DNA of 64,000 nt from DLKC01 sp002478885. GTDB lineage: Bacteria; Bacteroidota; Bacteroidia; Chitinophagales; Chitinophagaceae. Every line of letters begins with the position of its first letter. Within the stretch, counting starts at the first letter, position 1. The notes under the pieces are model-generated. The model was given only the letters and a program-made list of their open reading frames with translations, was not told where the DNA came from and made no database searches. Location of the stretch: positions 310,001-374,000 of the forward strand of contig JAXLUI010000001.1 in assembly GCA_046329585.1 (NCBI GenBank). The letters run 5' to 3'. Shown one piece after another: positions 61,390 to 64,000 of the stretch. A program made the translations under genes and the position numbers.

Positions 61390-61893
61390 ATGCTGCGTCA
61401 ATACAATTCATACGAACTCAAAGCACTCAAACAACTGTCAGAATACAGGGATAGTTTTTTTTCAGAACCTGATATAGTCAAAAACAAAAAAGTAAGCCCT
61501 AAGGCTGCCGACCCTGTTTTAAACGCAAAAATTGAGCGATTCACTAAACTCTTTTGCGAGAATAACTTCGCCGATGCAGACTATAGCATTATTCAAAAAG
61601 ATCAGTATTCATTCGAATCGATCGATGATTGGATCGGGAAGATGAATATAGAATTGATATTGCAATGTATTACTTACATTATATGGACCAATAAAAGCAA
61701 CAAAGGCTACTTTGTAAAAAAGATCAACGACTGTTTTCTAATTAAAATACTTGCCAGGCTTCACGTGATTATTGAAGAATACAACGCCGGTAAAAACGCA
61801 TCGGATATTGCCCCGCAAAAGGCAGAAAGTGATGCCGATGCAGCTACCGTTAAAAAAACCGGTTCCGGCAAAGGCTTTCTCGCATTTTTCTAA
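61390..61893 (+). CDS. Hypothetical cytoplasmic protein
   Basis: 167 aa; no signal peptide or membrane helix. Mostly helical with Lys/Glu-rich segments (LKALKQLSEYRDSFFSEPD), a hydrophobic central part (MNIELILQCITYIIWTNKSN, GYFVKKINDCFLIKILARLH) and a low-complexity tail (DIAPQKAESDADAATVKKTG) ending FLAFF. I recognise no family. Codon use and start context look real; no clear -7 element seen in the 217-bp gap upstream. Confidence 0.65.
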   Translation: MLRQYNSYELKALKQLSEYRDSFFSEPDIVKNKKVSPKAADPVLNAKIERFTKLFCENNFADADYSIIQKDQYSFESIDDWIGKMNIELILQCITYIIWTNKSNKGYFVKKINDCFLIKILARLHVIIEEYNAGKNASDIAPQKAESDADAATVKKTGSGKGFLAFF

Positions 61894-62030
61894 CGGATCA
61901 TAACGCGCTTTTGAAATAAGGATCTACCTTCTTCCTGCCATTCACGGCCATAGCATTTCCTCACGCAAAATGTACCGGTAAATATAGTGGTGGGTGCTCA
62001 ATAGCAATCAGGGCCGAACCTGTTGCCGCT

Positions 62031-62050
62031 TTTGAAGGGCGCGACACAAT
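62031..62050 (-). repeat. Dispersed intergenic repeat, diverged arm
   Basis: The segment keeps GCGACACAA and the spacing of the core (about 14 of 20 positions). It lies between two genes like all other copies. Confidence 0.4.
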
Positions 62051-62126
62051 CACATACATACAAGGCTTTGCCTGCACCGTTGCCCCACGCGCAAAAAATA
62101 TCCCAGGTAAGTAAAGTAATATCAGC

Positions 62127-62477
62127 TCAGCTTGCCCGCAGGCCTCTCGCAAGGCTGCCCGTCAAAGCTGCCAGGCCGGAAACAACACCGCCAATAAACG
62201 CAGTCATAAAAATGAGTGCTGCAGTTGAGCCCCCGAGTGGCAGCAACGACGCTACTTTTACTGAAAGAATATGATCGTTGGCGTTATCAAGAAGCAAGGC
62301 GTAAACTCCCCATAATAGAAATAGCCCTAAAAAACCGGCGAGAAAAGCTTTTCCTCCTTTTTGATGAATAGCCACCGCAACAACAAAAGATGTCACCGCA
62401 AAGCTCCACCAGGGAAAATAAAGCGGGGCCGCATAACCAAGCAATGCTGTGAGAAACAATACTGTTAGAAATTTCAT
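62127..62477 (-). CDS. Small integral membrane protein, unknown function
   Basis: 116 aa. Four hydrophobic segments: 3-18 (FLTVLFLTALLGYAAP), 24-38 (WSFAVTSFVVAVAI), 44-62 (KAFLAGFLGLFLLWGVYALL) and 80-105 (GGSTAALIFMTAFIGGVVSG). No family recognised. It starts 8 bp after the stop of the acylase gene on the same strand, so the two are probably one transcript. Confidence 0.7.
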   Translation of the reverse strand: MKFLTVLFLTALLGYAAPLYFPWWSFAVTSFVVAVAIHQKGGKAFLAGFLGLFLLWGVYALLLDNANDHILSVKVASLLPLGGSTAALIFMTAFIGGVVSGLAALTGSLARGLRAS

Positions 62478-62485
62478 ATGGTTGA

Positions 62486-64000
62486 TTATGATTTGCTAAA
62501 TGTTATTTTTCCTTTTAAATTCTTTTCCTGCGCTATTGCCTCTTGTGACACGAATAATAGCTTATAATATTTTCCTGCCAGCCAGTCATCGATAAAATCG
62601 TCGTAGTATTTACTGCCCGGGTTCCCGCTTTGCCCTCCCGGGTAAACGCCATAAGCGTTGATACCGGCAGTCATTTCTACCACCATACGCCAGCTTGGGC
62701 CGGTGAATTTCTTGTGGGCATTGATTATATTCTCTCCTCCGCCTGAGTAAAGGTCCATACGACTCAAAGCCGGTATGCGCAACAGGTGCCTGATGGCACT
62801 CGACTTATAAGAAGTCCATTCCAGGTGATTGCTTTTCTCGATTCCTTTTAGTGTTATTACAGCTTTACTAAACGCCTTATTAATGCAATCGCTGTCGTTT
62901 TCCCTGGAAGGAGTAGTAATATCGTCAGCAAACATAAATGCAGAATCATGCTTCATGCCGTCGAGCAGGCTGCTTTCATCGGGCCATACCAGCGGAAGTT
63001 TGCTTTGGGCAAATTCATCGGCATAGGTAGTTGTCATCAGGCTGTCCCACCACACACCAAAAACAACCGGTCCCTGTTCTTTCGGATCATTGATAAGATT
63101 CCAGTTTTTAAACAGGTCCAGGTATTTCTTTCCATCTGCGTCCAGGCTGCTCTCATTGATGTACTGCAACAGCAGCGGCCTGGCCATCTCCGCAAAAACA
63201 TTATAGTTGCTGGTCTGTAATTGCTGCATGTCTTCTGGTGTCACCTGCTGCATTTTTGAGAGGTTGCGATTGATAATGTAACCGCGGTAAACATAAAACG
63301 CGCCACCACCATAGGTTGTCTGGTAATATGGATAAGATGTATCGTAGGGCATTTGGTTGGCACTACTTACAAAACCTCTTTGCGGGTTATGCATCACCAG
63401 GTTGGCGCTGTCGGGAATATAGCCCCGCCACATATAGCTGCTGTCAAAACCAGGCATCACAAAATCACCCTGGCCTTTCCACTTCAGCGGAAATCTTCCT
63501 TGTTGCTTGATAGCTATGTCCCCCGCAACAGTAGCGAAGATCATATTTTGTGCAGGGCATTTATACGTGGAAACAGCATCAAGGTAGTCGCCGTAATTTT
63601 TCGACTTATCCAGTTTATAAAAAGTTCTTATTTCATTGCTGCTGTCGTGCGCCAGCCAACGGCAGGCATAAGCTTTGCCCGACAGAAGCTTGTCGGGGTA
63701 ACTGCGGTCATACATCACAGGTCCAAACACGGTCATGGCAATATGCTCGGTATCATCAGCCTTGTCTTTTATTTTAATCACCTCATCCCTGAAGGTGGTT
63801 TGCTTCCAGGTGCTGTCAAACCAGTATTCCTGCATGGTGCTGTCCTTGAATTTAATCTCGTAAAAATCACGCACATCGCGGCCTGAATTTGTAAAGCCAA
63901 AAGAACAACTGTCATTGAACCCAATGATAACGGTTGGTGCGCCGGGAAAGCTTACGCCGTAGGCATTGAAAGCAGGCGTCGATAATTGCAACTCGTACCA
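62486..64000 (-). CDS. Penicillin acylase family protein, 5' end outside window
   Basis: The frame is open to the right edge (505 codons), so the signal, alpha chain and nucleophilic Ser are outside. What remains is beta-chain sequence of an N-terminal nucleophile hydrolase: AYGVSFPGAPTVIIGFNDSC followed by SFGFTNSGRDVRDFYEIKF, AMTVFGPVMYDRS, NMIFATVAGDIAIKQQGRFP, GFVSSANQMPYDTSYPYY and a C-terminal PGGQSGNPGSKYYDDFIDDW, which is the usual end motif. The family cleaves amides such as acyl-homoserine lactones or beta-lactam side chains; substrate not predictable. Likely periplasmic. Confidence 0.9.
   Translation of the reverse strand, partial: WYELQLSTPAFNAYGVSFPGAPTVIIGFNDSCSFGFTNSGRDVRDFYEIKFKDSTMQEYWFDSTWKQTTFRDEVIKIKDKADDTEHIAMTVFGPVMYDRSYPDKLLSGKAYACRWLAHDSSNEIRTFYKLDKSKNYGDYLDAVSTYKCPAQNMIFATVAGDIAIKQQGRFPLKWKGQGDFVMPGFDSSYMWRGYIPDSANLVMHNPQRGFVSSANQMPYDTSYPYYQTTYGGGAFYVYRGYIINRNLSKMQQVTPEDMQQLQTSNYNVFAEMARPLLLQYINESSLDADGKKYLDLFKNWNLINDPKEQGPVVFGVWWDSLMTTTYADEFAQSKLPLVWPDESSLLDGMKHDSAFMFADDITTPSRENDSDCINKAFSKAVITLKGIEKSNHLEWTSYKSSAIRHLLRIPALSRMDLYSGGGENIINAHKKFTGPSWRMVVEMTAGINAYGVYPGGQSGNPGSKYYDDFIDDWLAGKYYKLLFVSQEAIAQEKNLKGKITFSKS

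Overview
The window reads as chromosome from a Bacteroidota bacterium, most likely of the Chitinophagia (Chitinophagaceae-like). Evidence: four large secreted proteins ending in type IX secretion system (T9SS) sorting domains (2723, 13293, 28502 and 50012), a PorD-like T9SS gene, an Rpb6-like omega subunit, DUF5916 and 'putative porin' barrels, and promoters matching the phylum signal (-33 TTG, -7 TAnnTTTG). No rRNA, tRNA, CRISPR array, integrase or transposase gene was seen. Both edges cut a gene: an FG-GAP/UnbV-type lipoprotein on the left and a penicillin acylase family protein on the right.

Layout. 1-10 kb: FG-GAP lipoprotein, choice-of-anchor-L/SprB cargo, an ECF42-type sigma factor with its DGPF/YCII partner, a POT peptide transporter and a sulfite-reductase-like protein without a visible cluster motif. 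10-25 kb: PepSY-like protein, Tat-type intradiol dioxygenase, amine-oxidase-like flavoprotein, PKD cargo, DinB, DUF2911, a GOB-like B3 metallo-beta-lactamase fold protein, ferritin, a DUF5916 barrel, DoxX and a thioredoxin-like protein. 24.7-27.7 kb: a lipoprotein / membrane protein / histidine kinase / LuxR regulator operon. 28-35 kb: DUF1573, a cargo protein with four Cys-rich repeats, an NCS2 purine permease, a metzincin-like lipoprotein and a GMC oxidoreductase. 35.5-39.5 kb: hutU, hutH and a marR gene (histidine to urocanate to imidazolonepropionate). 40-46 kb: NDH-2, then a PAS histidine kinase, a LuxR regulator, a stand-alone receiver and two tandem small-RNA-like units. 46-64 kb: TlpA-like protein, porin, purine nucleoside phosphorylase, PKD cargo, barrel, scoA, then housekeeping genes (DUF4296, porD, coaBC, rpoZ, bamD, lolA, cmk, trhO).

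Two things stand out. First, a dispersed repeat occurs about 28 times, only between genes. Its 20-nt core is GTTGCGTCGCACNCTTGTAC, or the variant GTTGTGTCACTCACTTGTAC. Arms often face each other 58-122 nt apart, so they could fold into BIME-like hairpins; no transposase for them lies in the window. Second, the 41.9-45.95 kb signalling locus carries a 16-bp palindrome (GTAGTA-N4-T-N-CTAC) at three places: before the stand-alone receiver gene and 82-83 bp upstream of the -7 element of each of two tandem, similar, non-coding transcription units, each with its own promoter and terminator. This resembles in layout the GacS/GacA-RsmY/Z arrangement of gammaproteobacteria (LuxR-type regulator, palindromic site, regulatory RNAs), with unrelated RNA sequence. 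It is the best candidate here for an undescribed system. All functional calls come from reading sequence; no database search was run.
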